From positions 12,236,501 to 12,300,500 of the forward strand of contig CM029114.1 of NCBI GenBank assembly GCA_016859345.1: a DNA stretch of 64,000 nt, given 5' to 3'. The notes below the pieces were generated by a model. The model was given only the letters and a program-made list of their open reading frames with translations, ran no database searches and had not been told where the DNA came from. Positions 47,501 to 60,800 of the stretch are shown here, one piece after another (position 1 is the stretch's first letter; the number at the start of each line of letters is the position of its first letter). The position numbers and the translations under genes were made by a program. This stretch comes from Istiophorus platypterus (lineage: Eukaryota > Chordata > Actinopteri > Istiophoriformes > Istiophoridae).

Positions 47501-49529
47501 ATTTCACTGTGGTAGAGTTTCTAGTTATGTGCTCTACAGGAAAGGACAGCAGACTGTATACAGACTATTTATGAGTAACACACAAAAGTGGATTTACTGG
47601 GTGTCCTACCCAGCACCTCTTGCATTTGGTCATGCATTATACTGCAGTGGGCCATGCTGTTTTCCACTTATACTCTATGTATTTCAGGAATTTTTCATTT
47701 TCTACAGCTGCCACTTATAAACCCATGTTCCCCCTTCAGTCTTTTGCTCAGACTTTGCTAAATCTAAAGAACTCAGTGGTTAGTAGATTCCATGTAGAGA
47801 TAAAATAAGCACATATCAGCTATTGAAGCTCAAAACAGACAATAACAGTATTTCTTCCATCATATTCGACAAATAACTGTTCAGTATAGTTTGTCTTATT
47901 GACTGTACTACAACAAAGGTCGTGTTGTTACCTAAATCAAGTTTATCTTCAGTAGCTCTTTCAGGAAAACTCAGAGTTGTGAATTTCACCTCTGTGTTGT
48001 CATGTGTAGTTAAAAATCAGCTTCATTGGTCTCCGATGGGCTCAGCTGTGGTTTGGTCCTAATGCTAACATTTAGATGCACAGACCCTATCTTTTTTTTT
48101 TTTTTTTTGCTTGTTTGTTATTTGATTTCGCGTTGGACATAGGTCCTCTTATACTTCTGAACATGGGGTGAAATTAAGTGCTGGAATTACTTTTTCAGTT
48201 TTTCGATGCATAATAATAATAATAATAATAATGATCCCAGAACAAAATAAATTCTGGTTAATTTCAGTTGCTGATACGAGTCATTAAAAATGTCAAGAAT
48301 AAACAAGCCAGGGGTTAATTAATTTACTGTTCAGGGATCATTGTCAGGGTTACTGTGCAGGATATTAAAAATGTTATACCTTTGTTGCAAGATGAACAAT
48401 TGCATTATATTAATTAATGAAGACATAACTCTAATTTGTGGCCCTCAACAGTATCATAAATTACGGTAAATTTGAAACATTGAGAACAACCTTCTATGAC
48501 AATGGTAAAAAACAAAAAGAAAAAAACAATTTTAAGTCAAAGATTGATGGTAATTAATGTTCAAGATGTTTAACCGTACAACTGTGTTGTTTTTGTGAAC
48601 GATGATGAGCCATGTTTCTGAGAGACTGTAGTTTTCATGCAAGTCAGTTTTAATTATGTAAATAAGACACCATTATCTTCAATTTGAATTAGGAATTTAT
48701 ACATTTCTGTTTTCTTTTTTTAAATTTTCATATCACCTATCAATGTTGTAGATTATAAATCATTATATTACACACTGAGAATATCTTATAGGATAGATGG
48801 GAAATCTAAAACTTATTATTAGCTGTTTTCCTTTTTAACAGCACAACTTTTACCTTTACCTTTTGAGACTGTCCTCACCAGAGAAATTGCAGCATTAATT
48901 GTTTGTATTCAAGTAAACATGGGTTGTTTTAAGTGTTTGAACAAACAGAGCAGGGGTAATTAAATACTTAATTTACTTGAGTCATGCCAAAAAATAGCCC
49001 ATGTCAATCATTCAAAGGAGACACAATGATTTAGCATCTTATAGGCTTTTAATCATTAATAAATGTATTAGGGTTAGGCATCAATAAAGAGTGTTAAATT
49101 AGTGTAGCCTAATTGTGCTGTGAAATGGTCAAATTGTCAATCGACTGTTGAGTCCCAGCCACTTAGCTGCTGATGTTACGCCTGTCAAAGTTTCTGCTCT
49201 CACATGGTACATATTACGTTTACGTTGTTAACAGTAGCAGATTGACCTGTCAAAATTCTTACTAATTTCTGAATGAATGTGTCCTTAATTTCAGAAAGCG
49301 ATAAACAAAAGCAGAGTAGTGACTGTTGTTTTGTTGATTTTGTCTTACGTGGTGACTGTCACTGCCCGATATTCGATCAGGCATAGCAAGGTAGTTAAAC
49401 TAATGTTACCCTCAGGAGTTGGTTGAAAACATTATCTCTCAGTGGTCTTTTTATTGTTTCCAGCTGGCGTGTGAGGGAAAAGGTGAAGACGATTTTAGAA
49501 ATAATTCCATGAGTATATTTATTTATCGG
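44501..49529. other. Long unique stretch, no gene seen
   Basis: Holds the longest open frame of the window (46147-46611, plus, 154 codons), which shows no domain, signal peptide or homologous look and is probably chance. A T run lies at 48092-48108 and (TAA)n at 48211-48234. Mixed-composition sequence at 46855-47020 is a candidate conserved block. Confidence 0.4.
48211..48234. repeat. (TAA)n microsatellite
   Basis: Eight or so units of TAA/AAT in tandem. Confidence 0.9.
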
Positions 49530-49930
49530 TTAACCTAATGCAAAGTGCGTGGTGGGACCATGCTTTGCACCAGTTCTCCTTGGTGCGCTTGGTGCTCGGC
49601 AGATAGGCTGTTCCAAGCATCTTGGAGAACTTGCCACAGTTCCTCTGTGGATTTAGGTTGTCTCAGTTTCTTCTGTCTCTTCATGTAATCCCAGGCTGTC
49701 TCCATATTTTTGAGATCGGCGCCCTGTGGGGGCCAGACCATCTGGTTCAGGATTCCTCTTCTTGTCCCCTTGTGACAGACAGCTCCTCTGATACTGGCTG
49801 TTTGCTTAGGGTCACTGTCTCATGCTGCTGAATGAATTTTTGGACAAATCAGATGCCTCCTTGATGCTGTTGCCCTATGGATGAGAATCTAAACATCTTA
49901 AGTGTCTAAAACTTTTGCAGAGTACTGTAT
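49530..49930 (-). mobile_element. Tc1-like transposon, third lineage, deleted
   Basis: The right end reads CTAAAACTTTTGCAGAGTAC followed by TGTAT, the terminal inverted repeat of a third fish Tc1 lineage. The coding part (minus strand) keeps the C-terminal end of the transposase. The middle (GCTGAATGAATTTTTGGACA, then ATCAGATGCCTCCTTGATGC) is the plus-strand view of the catalytic core, with deletions. The left inverted repeat is not recognisable near 49530. Confidence 0.7.
49535..49741 (-). pseudogene. Tc1-like transposase C-terminal fragment
   Basis: A 68-codon frame starting MVWPPQGADLKNMETAWDYM and continuing KRQKKLRQPKSTEELWQVLQ, DAWNSLSAEHQ. WPPQSPDLN.IE..WDYLKR is the conserved block holding the third catalytic acid. 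Here SPDLNIIE has become GADLKNME, so the glutamate is kept while the flanking PDLN motif is degraded. Everything N-terminal is missing from the frame. No activity is expected. Confidence 0.75.
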
Positions 49931-50967
49931 ATGATATCATTCTAGACTGAGGCTAGGGATGCATGTCCCAGGCAAAAGGTCAGTTTCTTCATCAGCAGAT
50001 GATAAATGTCCTGAAATTACAAAACAGCATTGTTCTTGTATTGCTGTGTAGAGCTAGTTAGTCCTAGTATAATAGTACATCAAATAAAAACATACCTTTT
50101 TGTGAGCCAGCTTTGAATGGGCTTCTTTGGCTTGAATCATTATAAAATTGTTGATCAATGACATTGTCAACAGTCAATTAAAAATTTCAATGCAATAGCA
50201 GTTACCATAGAAACACAAGGAAATACATCAAATGGATTGAATTAGAGAGCCATGGGGTTTGGGTGGAGGGTGGGGGGCTGGCAGTAGAAAAGACCACCAA
50301 AAAATAGAGTGCATGTGTGAGGAGTGTTGGGACAAGGCAGTGTTTATGGTTGATTATACTCTTTTACTTCACAGCAAACTTGAGAAAAGAAAACTCCACT
50401 GTTTTATACATTTATTCTGAGGTGAGGGGGTCTGTCAACAGAAAGAAAATCAAAGATATCTATCTTAGAAAAGCACCAACTTGGATAGGACCACACCAAG
50501 TCTGTCTAGGGCTGCAAGAAAGAGCAGAGGCAGGACTTTAAGACTGTAGCAATAAAAATAAAAGATGACAAAGACAGAAAACATGGCCCTATATAAATAT
50601 TCAAATGGTATTTTAGAGTTAGGTGAGAAATAATGTAAGAGGAGAAGGGACTGGTACAGTGTAAACCAAAAAATAAAATAAACAGACAAGTATAAAAGCC
50701 CAACATAGATATTAGTTTTTTAATTGTCTTTTGTATGTTTTTTTAGAAAAGAAAATGTAAGACCTCTAAGCTATGTGAGTGTAACAGCCTCGATTTGGGA
50801 GAGTGTATCCATCAAACTTTCTTTGTTACACTGTTACGCTGTATACCTCTCTCTGGTCTCCATGTTCACAATTCCCTCTACTTCTCTCTCACTTCTATGC
50901 CTTCCCCATCGTCACACACACACAGACTCACACACACACATGCACACACACACACACACACACACAT

Positions 50968-51004
<37 letters not shown>

Positions 51005-52116
51005 GTATTTTGGGAAGATGTCCAGCTGCTGTGGTGAGAGTGACTAATGACCCCTTTCACAGCACAAACACCACATAATCAGAGATGCTGAGGATCTGTG
51101 TCTGCTCGCTGTCCTGTCTGAGTAATTACGCCAGGGACTCAATTAATCTAGTACCCAACAATCAACCCAGCTGTATGTACTTGTTGCCTATTGCAGTGTG
51201 CCAGTGTTTTGATTCAGACAAGATGAGATGAGTGTTTTGCATTTATTTGTCTGTACTGTATATTATGCAGAGCAATCAGACATCATATTAGCACATGAAA
51301 TGACAATCAAAACTCAACTCTTCTTGAGAGTGAAAAATCGTCATTGTTGCAAATATTCAAATGCACTATTTCAAGCACTTTGATACCATGGTGTTAAAGA
51401 AACTCTAAACCAGTACTATGAATTTAACACAGAACATTTTACTGTTGTTTAAAAATTGACATCTGAGCAAACATCCTTATAAAACTGCATGTAAATAGAT
51501 TTGGCTCCAGGCTGCAGTTCAGAAGTTTTTTTTTTATGCCTTAGAAGGAGATTCACGATGGACACTTGGGCCTTTTTGGCATCTTCTGAGAGGCAGTACA
51601 GTTTTGCAGAGACTGAAAGCAAATAAAAGTGTGTTGGGGAAATATAGTACCTTACCTCAGCAATATTTCCCCTTGCGAATTTATTTTGGAACCACATTTA
51701 TGTTAATTTGTTGCTTATTATTTATTATTCGATTATAGCAATTTATAACTTGCATTTTTTTGTTGTCCTCCTTCTGTGTGATTTCATTCCTCGAGTTCAA
51801 TGGCTCAGAGAGGAGTACAAATGCACTTGGTGCATCCACAAATCTGCAGTTGTGTTGATAGATCAAAGTTGAATAAAAGTTATTTGAATATATATTAAGC
51901 CAGTAACACAACTGCTGCCGTCAGCAGCCGTTCAGTACATTCTGTAAAAATGTCTATAGGTGTAAGTTTCCATTATTGTTATTTCCATTATTTTGTTTAT
52001 TTATTCTTAAAATCAGAAATAGCTGTGAGCATGGAAGTTTATTCTTTACCTTTGGAAAGAGTATATTTAACAAAATAATCTCAAAGACTAATTTACTAGC
52101 TTTTGAAGCATTTAAC
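49931..52116. other. Unique sequence with a long (CA)n, no gene seen
   Basis: The (CA)n tract at 50912-51003 generates four overlapping spurious frames. Other frames (50317, 50465, 51449, 51681) have no recognisable motif. Confidence 0.4.
50912..51003. repeat. (CA)n microsatellite
   Basis: About 92 bases of CA repeat with GACT and two TG interruptions. Confidence 0.95.
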
Positions 52117-52466
52117 TATGGCTGTGACCATTATTCATTATTGACTTTCTTTTTTTCTTTTGTTAACAAATTGATTAATAGTCAGAAAATGGTGAAAAGT
52201 TACAGTCACAAATTCCGAAAGCCCGAGGTTATGTCTTCAGATAACTTGTTTTGTCTGACTAGCAGTCCTAAAGCCGATGATATTAAGTTTAATTTAAAAG
52301 AAAAAAAAAAAGGTTGTAAATCTTCGCATTCAGGAAGCTGGAACCATTCAGTTTTTGGTATTTTTGCTTGAAAATGAATTTAAAGATTAAATGATTATCA
52401 GAATAGTTCACCATTAATATTCTGTCGATGAACTATTCAATTAATTGACAAAGCACTTCAGCTCTA
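52117..52466 (+). repeat. TAGGGCTG-type repeat, full-length copy
   Basis: The left end TATGGCTGTGACCATTATTC and right end AAAGCACTTCAGCTCTA correspond to the ends of the 33037-33386 copy. Internal blocks in order are AAATTCCGAAAGCCCGAGGT, TATGTCTTCAGATAACTTGT, TTTGTCTGACTAGCAGTCCT, AGGAAGCTGGAACCATTCAG and TTTTTGCTTGAAAATGAATT. The 131-codon frame at 51976-52371 runs into this repeat and is therefore unlikely to be a gene. Confidence 0.7.
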
Positions 52467-55400
52467 CTCTTCATTCAGTGAGTAAGCCTGACTGAGTTGT
52501 TAAGAACACTGTTAAGAATAAGTATGATAATGGTCAGGCCATTGTATTGGATGGTGTTAGTTTATCACAGATATATATGTACTGGCATACTGTATGTTGC
52601 CCGATAAGTAACTACAGTACAGACATCATAAAGATATGTTTGAGGTAGTTTAGAAACATGGACACCATAACATTCTTTAGCCATCACAGAGCAATGACCA
52701 GTTCATTTTTAAATGGTAAAATGGTAAATGGTATATCTCGCTCACACACTTCCTAAATCACATATATACTCAAGTATATACTCAAGTATCTTAGTATCCT
52801 AGTACTCCTAGTAACACTCTGCATTATCTTTTCTATTTAATTGTTATACTCACAACTCTCCTGCTACTTTAGTTAACGTCACACCAAAAACAGATCTTGG
52901 CAAACTGCAAAATGAGCTGAATGAGTGGGCAAGTAATTTAAGGTTAGGACACACAAATATGACACCAGTACCTGCTTGCTGGGAAATGGCTGGGATTGGC
53001 TATCCCAGTTTGACTGTGTAGCATCCACCATAGGATGGCCTCACGAATGTTAAAACCACTCTTTGCCCTTGCCGGATCTTGGCCCGTCTTTTTCAGTTTT
53101 TGTTCTTCTGACCCTCTCCTCTGTGGGTGCGTCTTGGCCATCTCTGCTTCATTACAATGTGCTTATGTCATGGAGTGTACACTGCCGTCCCGCCTCTGCT
53201 GGCCTCTTGTCTGGAGTCCCAATCAATCCCAATTCATCTCCTTCCCCCTGGTAATCCTTAAATTGGCACTGCTAGCATGTGCCAGATTTACTGTCTCTCA
53301 CTCCCACCGCCCAATTCCCCCGTCTACCCTCCTCTCCTTCTTCTTTCCCTTGTCCTGTGCACAAGTGTGAATGCCTCCTGTTGCTGACTGGCTGGAATAG
53401 TTTTGTGTGGCTGAGACTGAGCCAATTTGTTTGTTTCCCATTTACAGAGTCCGGCCTGTGCAGGACCACCAGATTTTTTTTTTTCAGCACACACACAGAA
53501 TGGACATCTAGCAGACTATGAGGAAATATTCACTGAATCTGACCAAAAGTGTATTGGATTAGAATCACTTAATCCATCTTTAGTGAACAGGTTGTTCAGT
53601 AATACTTAAATATGATTGTGAGCTCCCATTAGTTGGCTTCTCATTTGATTGAGAATCTCTTCCACACCCTGCAGAGGGTTATGATAATACGCTGTTTTTT
53701 GATGCTGTTATTTGTGGTAGTATTCTGTAAATAAAAAAGACACCATTGTTGTCACGGCACATTTCGGAAATTCTTTTTAATATTAGGAATGAGCCACAAG
53801 ACCACATCAAATGAATTGTAATTGTACAATTATCACCTGTCCTTAAATTCTATTGTTGAGACAGGGGTAATATCCATTCTTTAAATACTTCATTAAATAA
53901 ACTACTTTGTCTCATTAAGTGTAAGCACCAATTGTCTAGCTCAAGAATCATTTGGAGTATAATCCATGGGCTGGAATGTAGCAAAAATCTATTTTCTAGG
54001 AATCTTAAAATTTTAATAGTCTATTAGATTGATTACAACTCTGGTTACACTTGGCTTTTCGTGTAATAGGTATTTACATTCTACGTAGATGTGATTGATC
54101 CACATTACTATATTTTTATGAGGAATTTTTCTTTGGCAGCCAAATGGTAATCCAATCGCCCTTTCCCCAAGCTTTCCAATATGCAGATTGCCTTGGCCCG
54201 GACAGGACTGGCTGCACACAAAGTCTCATCCTGAACAGGAAATTATGCTACCACACTCGCCCGGGGAGAGTGATTAAGAGGGCATATGAGTTGAGAATAT
54301 GGAGTGCTAGCTCATTTAGTCAGTAGTGATTTAAAAATTATACAAAAAGCTCAATATTCAGGCGATGTGTTTTTTGACTGAGGTACTGCTTAAATGCTTC
54401 TCCCTCTAGTAACAGAAAATAATTCATTATTTTAGATTTAAATCATAGCACTTGAAGTGAACAGTGACAAGAACATTTTTGTAGGGAAAATTTAGCAAAG
54501 AGTGTAACACTACCATAAAACAAACAATGAAAAACAGAAACAAACCAAAAAAAAAACAAAACAAAACAAAACAAACAAGCAAATAAACACACCAAAACCC
54601 AGAAACAAACAAAGAAAAACATAGTTTGGAAATAATAGGAAGACATTTAATATTATTAATACTGACAGGAGAATCAAAGCTGAGGATAGTTTCCTTGAAC
54701 AAATAAAATGACTTGCCCTCACTGCTTTGCATTTTCAACAGGTTACTTCAGTCTCTGCTGCATGGTACTTCTTAGAAAAACACAACTTATCTGCCATCTT
54801 TTCCTCTTTGTCATCATTTAGTGCCACTGGTCAGCTGGTGTCACTGATTTTTTACCATTCAAACATAAATAGAAAAATAAACATAGAATCTTTAATGTTG
54901 GACAATAATGTTGGCACTAGCATTACATTGTTACCTAGAATGGCATTCAGTAGACCTAACATAACAAATAACATAAGCTGGACTGAAGAGAAAAAAACAT
55001 TCAAATTCATAGAAAGTGATCCAGATCTGCCTCAAAATTGAAAAGGTTCCTCCCTGTCCCATTCCACATCCCTCCATCAAGTTAGGTGCGGATCAGTTCA
55101 GTAGATTTTGCATAGTCTTGGTGACAAATCTACAAACAAGCCACCAAACAGACACAGGTGAAAACATATCTTCGTTGGCGGACGTATTAACACAGTGACA
55201 GAAATACTCAGAGAATTGCTGCAGCAAAAGGCTTAGAGGACTACATAAAAAAATCTGTGTAGTCAACATCATATGTAATGCAAATGTCCAAGACTGCCTA
55301 GGGCTTTTTAAAATATTACTGTGCTTTGCCTCAGTAAATAAGGTCCACTTGTGACCTGCTGTCAGTCTTCTCAACAGATTTTCTCATGCTAACAGTGATA

Positions 55401-57810
55401 ATTTATTACTCTGGAATCTCCTTCTGCTTGAACTTTTTTTTTCTTTACCTTTTTTAAGTTTTCTAACGGAAAGGTGTTTGCTTCCACAAAACTTCTTCTC
55501 TGTAATGAACTTGTCTCCATTTTAAGTTAAAAAGACAGAGTTAAAAAAAGGACAGCTCTGAGGTGTCTGATGGATAATAGACAGTACCCTTCTACACACT
55601 GCCATTTTATGAGCTTGTATGCCATTTTCTATCGCTACAGGTGGCACCTTTACTGTGAAAAACAATGATCCATTAAAAGAAAATATGCATTATACCACAG
55701 TAAAATGCTGAAAAAGAATGCAATTGACAAAGGAAATGAAAAAAACAAGTTGTTGTGGTGGTTGTTTGATTCTTTTCGTTGAAGAACAGATTGGGTGTTG
55801 TTGAATGGAGGCAGGTGAGGAGGTGAACAGTGGAGATATCGACAACTTCATATCGCTCAGTGCTTCCCTGACGCTCAACAGCTGGTGAAGAGAAGTAGTT
55901 CAGGGTCTATTACGATTGACTACTCTATTCGGTTGTTACTGTAAACTCTAGTAGTGGCCTACCAGCTTCCTGACATGGGATCTGGGTGAGCTCAGGCTCT
56001 TCATTCTCTTGCATGTTGTTACACAGAATGGCTGTTGGTTTGGTACAGAGGAATATCAAACCAACCCACAAAGACATGTGGAAGCAATTCAAGGTCTGCA
56101 GTTGCAGCAGGGAGAGGTCTGTCTTCTGGGAGATGGTGTTTCTGTCTGAAGAGCCCTTCCAGATGTTGACTCTATGAATGCACCTCAATCACTGCTCCTC
56201 CCAGAAGCACCAAGCCAATTGTGGTGTCTGGCATCCTCAGCAGCCTGAAAGAGGGGTTAGGCAGGCGTTAATGACCACCACTCTGTAGCGGGAAGCATCT
56301 GTAAAATCGGGGGAAACAGATACGGTACTTGGTCGGGACTGTACCAGTGTGTAGCAGTGCTTAGTTAAGGCTGTTCCTTTGCCCCCAAGTTTTTTACCAC
56401 TTTGAAATTTAGGCCTGTTTCAGGTTTCATAACTAAATTGTTTTAAAAGTACTTTGTCACTCTGGGGAAGTGGTTTCCTACATCCATTCTATTTCAAAAG
56501 CAAACAGCAGCCATTGCAAGATGGCTTTGCTAATGTGTGTTACTGGAAAGGTGAAGTTAATTTTTTCACCTTGCTTGGCCTTAGTACCTAAGTACAGTCT
56601 AGAACGAATGTTCTAAAATTTTACAGAAAAATAAACCCTCCTAATATACCTTGTGACTGAAAAATGTAATGTACTCATCACTTTCTTAAAGTTGCTTTTG
56701 CACACGTTTAACACCAGATCAAAGAAGATAGCAAAGCTGAATCTTCTGACACCTCATCATAATACAAACTTAGGATTTTCTGTTTTCCATTTCTTGTTTG
56801 TTTTGTTTGGTTGTATCATACTTTGTATCTTGTACTGATTTCTACTTCCTGTTATTAGCACATGTAGGTGAAATTTTATTTCCCTCCCTGTATTTATGAT
56901 TGCTGTATTAAGTCAAGATAGGAAATCATGAGTCAGATGTGTATTAAACTAATCAGTCGAGTGAAAAGGGAGGAAAAAAGAATCAATGTTGTCCTAGAAA
57001 ATGAGATTGTTCTGAAAGCTTCGGAGAGTTGGGCTTAACCCAAATCATGAATCACTGGTTAATTAAGCTCTCAGTGAATTTATTTGCACAAAAATAAATC
57101 ATTTCCATTTCTTCTTTGCTGAAAAAGCAATCTCTTGTATTTCAATGTGGTTTGAATTTGCATGGCAGACCATAAATTGGTATTCATTTCAGATCTGTGT
57201 GGGAAACCAAAACAGACCACAGTCCTGCACTTTTGTCACTGTCTAATTAGTGAATCATTTTCCATTCCTTTGAAAATTGTATCTTGAAATGACATCATGT
57301 AGGCACAAGTGGAGGTTTGTTATTCATAAAAAATAAAGACAGGTGTTCTTGGAATTCAAATTCACTGATTTATTTTACTTAGAAAATTTTAGTCAAGTTA
57401 TGTATGGCTGCTGTTAAAATGTTATTCCGTCCTTATCAGAATTTCATTACTTTACCTCGGTCCTCTGCTGATGACTTACTTGTATAGTTTGCCTTTATGT
57501 ACAGTAATGCACTTTTATAGCAAACTTATTGTTCTGCTTGTTGCTGCAACATGATAGTATAAACAGTGATGTGTGGTATCAATGTGTTTTTTGTTTTGTT
57601 TTGGAGATTTTTGTATACTACTCATATATTAATGATAGATATTGTCAAAGTATCAACATGCAATATCTCACCATTTTCATCAGCTTAAAATTGTGTACTT
57701 TGTGCTGGAATTCCATTTTCTTCGTGTGAGTGAGGCTTACCCCAAGCTGGCCTGGGGATGGTGAAGTTCCAGTTGGTTATTTTAGTTGAATGATATCTTC
57801 AGCCTTACAA

Positions 57811-57818
<8 letters not shown>
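52467..57818. other. Long unique stretch with possible conserved blocks
   Basis: No exon recognised. A patch near 52712-52735 (AAATGGTAAAATGGTAAATG) recalls the end of another fish repeat. Poly-T or A runs and (AAAAC)n occur at 54547-54580. Blocks 54115-54310 and 57010-57260 look denser in non-repetitive motifs and are listed as candidate conserved elements. The frames at 53035-53609, 54427-54738, 54727-55041, 55093 and 55925 have no known domain. Confidence 0.4.
54547..54580. repeat. A-rich (AAAAC)n tract
   Basis: AACAAAACAAAACAAAAC-type tandem in an A-rich stretch. Its minus-strand translation is the FCFVLFF-like hydrophobic run, which should not be read as membrane segments. Confidence 0.85.

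Positions 57819-57878
<60 letters not shown>
57819..57878. repeat. (CA)n microsatellite
   Basis: About 60 bases of uninterrupted CA, the purest and probably most polymorphic one in the window. Confidence 0.97.
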
Positions 57879-57883
<5 letters not shown>

Positions 57884-60800
57884 AAATTTGAGGAAAATAT
57901 ATAAATGAAAGTGACCCTTTCTAGTTAAACCCAGAGAAGCCTTAGCTGTTCAAGGGAGAAGCCAATAGGAAGATGTTGGGCAAAACACAAAATAAAAAAC
58001 ATTTTCATCAGATAATGCAGCTGAATCCCCACTGGCTTATCATGAACAGCACTCAGGTTGCAAAGTGATGATCCAAAGATGGGTACAGCAGTGTGAACAA
58101 GGCAAATATAGACCGTACCTGAGATTAAATCTCAAAATTGTATTCGTAGAAAGAAAAAAATATGGATAAAAGACAGGGAAGATAAGGAAAAAAATGCATT
58201 CCACATGTGAGGAGTGGCTGCTACTCTGCCCTGTCTGTGCTACATATTACCAGTCACAGGCAAACAACTCTTGTCTGGAAAAACAGAATTTGCACAAACC
58301 AAGAGGGGGATCTGGTAATGTAACCACTAAAAGCTTTCTTTTATACTCCACTAAAGCAGTTGAAGCTCTACAACATGAATAAAATTTAAATAGCTTTCTG
58401 CTACGTTTCCTGTTCTTCTGCTCTAATTTGTTCTGTTGAACTACACTGACCTTACACTGCATGTGCCATGTGTCCTTTCCTACACTGCATGTGTCTAGTT
58501 CCAGGTTTCTGTCCTGTCCTTGAGCACCTCGTTATCATCCTGGACAGGACGCATAATTCCACACTACAACCATAATGACAATGACAGTAGCGGACAATAT
58601 CGTTGGGATGACTCTCAAAGCGATTTGAAGAATGATAGAAACAATGACGGCCAGTCAAAATATGTCCCAATTTACGGGGCATCACGTTCAACACATCAAG
58701 TACAACATGGCAGATGACATTGTGGAGAGAGCAATCACTGAGGTTCAAAATAACACACATTATGTACATTGAACATTATTTATAAAGACGCCAACAAGAA
58801 GAAGGACTCTGGGATGCATTCACACTCAGCTTCGCATTCTGTAGGAAGTGTTTGTTGTCTGACAAGGCTGGAAGCATGCAACGCATGCTTAGCGACAGTA
58901 TTTCCAGAATGTTATTGTTCATCAGTATAGTAATCACATCATTACCATTATTGTTATCCTTACAGTTATCCTTCTTGGCATGGATGGCCCTTAATCCATA
59001 GATTAATAACCAAAAACAAAATAAAACCTTTTTTAAAAGAATCATAAAATTGACATATTTCCAAATATGCAGAAGGAAACTGGACGTGATAACAAAAGCC
59101 TCTTCTCAGTACAAAACACACATTACATATAAAACTTTAAAATTATCTGGAGGAATACCCCTTTGACTTGATATAGTAAAAAAGTAATGTCTCTATCATT
59201 AACAGTATTAATATTATTTCTCAGTTTATTATGAAAAGGCTGCTGCCCAGCTTTTTAGAGGTTAAAGAATGTGTTTGCTGGTATTTTACATTTTCTTATT
59301 ATATTTATTATTATAATCAAAGCCCAGAAACAACAGTGTATTGATCACAAAAAACAAGTATTGTCAGCATAGCTAAAGCCTGACAGAACTTTTTATGTTA
59401 TACCATTTACCTCCTTTGTTGTCCAGGAATACATGAATGAACCACACCCTCTCCATCATTCCATTTGGTGACTTGTTCCTTCATCAAGATGAACGAGGGT
59501 GTATGATATTCAAAAGTGCCCATCAATGCATGGAAAATTTTTATAAACATGCTCTATCAGATGGGAAGCATTGGATTTTTTTTTTTGTACGAATAAAGAG
59601 TAAATCTACAGTGGGGTCAGGCTGACACACTACACTACAGAGGGCATGGCACAAATGCTTTAAAACCCTACTGTAGAAAAATACAAAAATCATGTGCAAC
59701 AAAAACAGGCAGCTATCAAACTGAATGTACTGTATCACAAAATGAACACCACTGTTAGCCCTTTGCAGCCACTTTCTTGCTAAACCACTCAGATTTTCCA
59801 AGAGAGTGCAACAATACCCATCTGTTCATCAGCTGGTCAGATTCATGAAGCTGCCTTTTCTAATCAGCTGCAGCCCACAGTGGCTTCTCCAAAGACAGTG
59901 AAGGCAATTAGTTTAAAAAGCGTTACTTGACATTTAACTCTGCACCCCCCCACCCTTTCCATGAGCCAGTGAATTGCTGACATTTCAAGCAGACTCAGGT
60001 GAATGAAGACTGTAATTTTACTCAGGCTGAGCTTGCATCAGGGGCCCAAATCTAGGTGCCAACTCATGCTAAACTTTGTACAGAGAAAATTATGTTGAGG
60101 GGTCAGGAGTCAGATTGGCTCAACCTGGAGTCCGAACGCAATGACAGGGCTGAGCTGAGGAATCAAAAGCCAGACCGTTAAAATAAATGATACAAAGCAC
60201 TTACTCAAAAGGTGCACAACCCTACATCTATAGCTCTTTTCTGTCGGCTGAGACTGAGGCTGGGAAGTCTTGCTTTCCTAGCCTTGCATTTCAAGCTACA
60301 CTCGACCAGCTGGGAATCACCACACTGAGCTGCAAAATTATGTTCCTGTCTGGAGGTTAAGCCAAACTGTAACGGTCTCCACCCTCAGCTGAGTTGTGTC
60401 ATTTTGTAAAATGTTTCATTCAACAGGTCATATAAATTAATTTTCTTACCATTCACTTTAAATAATGGTTTTGATAATTTAAGGCCTTGGGGGTGCTTGT
60501 AAATGTATACATTATTTCAAATATTAGAAAATAGAATATGTGTTATGTGTATGTGGGTGCACATAATAGTTGGCATTGTGCTGCAGAATGTGTAATTTAT
60601 AAACTGAATATCATATCACTTTATAAATTACACATATTCATGCATCAAATTTGATTCTCATTTCCTATTATTTCTAGTCATAGTTAGTAATACAGAGTCT
60701 CTCGCTGTAAATAACTTCACATAAAATAGAGTGGGACTGTTTGCATAGAGATAAAACAAACTGAAAGCACTGAATACAAAGAATCAGCTCATTCATTCTT

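Noticed and set aside
50724..51078. Overlapping frames with HTHTHT or VCVCVC runs
   Set aside because: These are translations of the (CA)n microsatellite.
51976..52371. 131-codon plus-strand frame
   Set aside because: More than half lies in a TAGGGCTG-type dispersed repeat that has copies elsewhere in the window, so it is not a gene.
54427..54738. Hydrophobic minus-strand frames resembling membrane segments
   Set aside because: The F/L/C-rich run is the reverse translation of an A-rich (AAAAC)n tract.
58452..58769. 105-codon minus-strand frame in less AT-rich sequence
   Set aside because: Cysteine- and histidine-rich without zinc-finger spacing and no recognisable family, so a gene is not supported.
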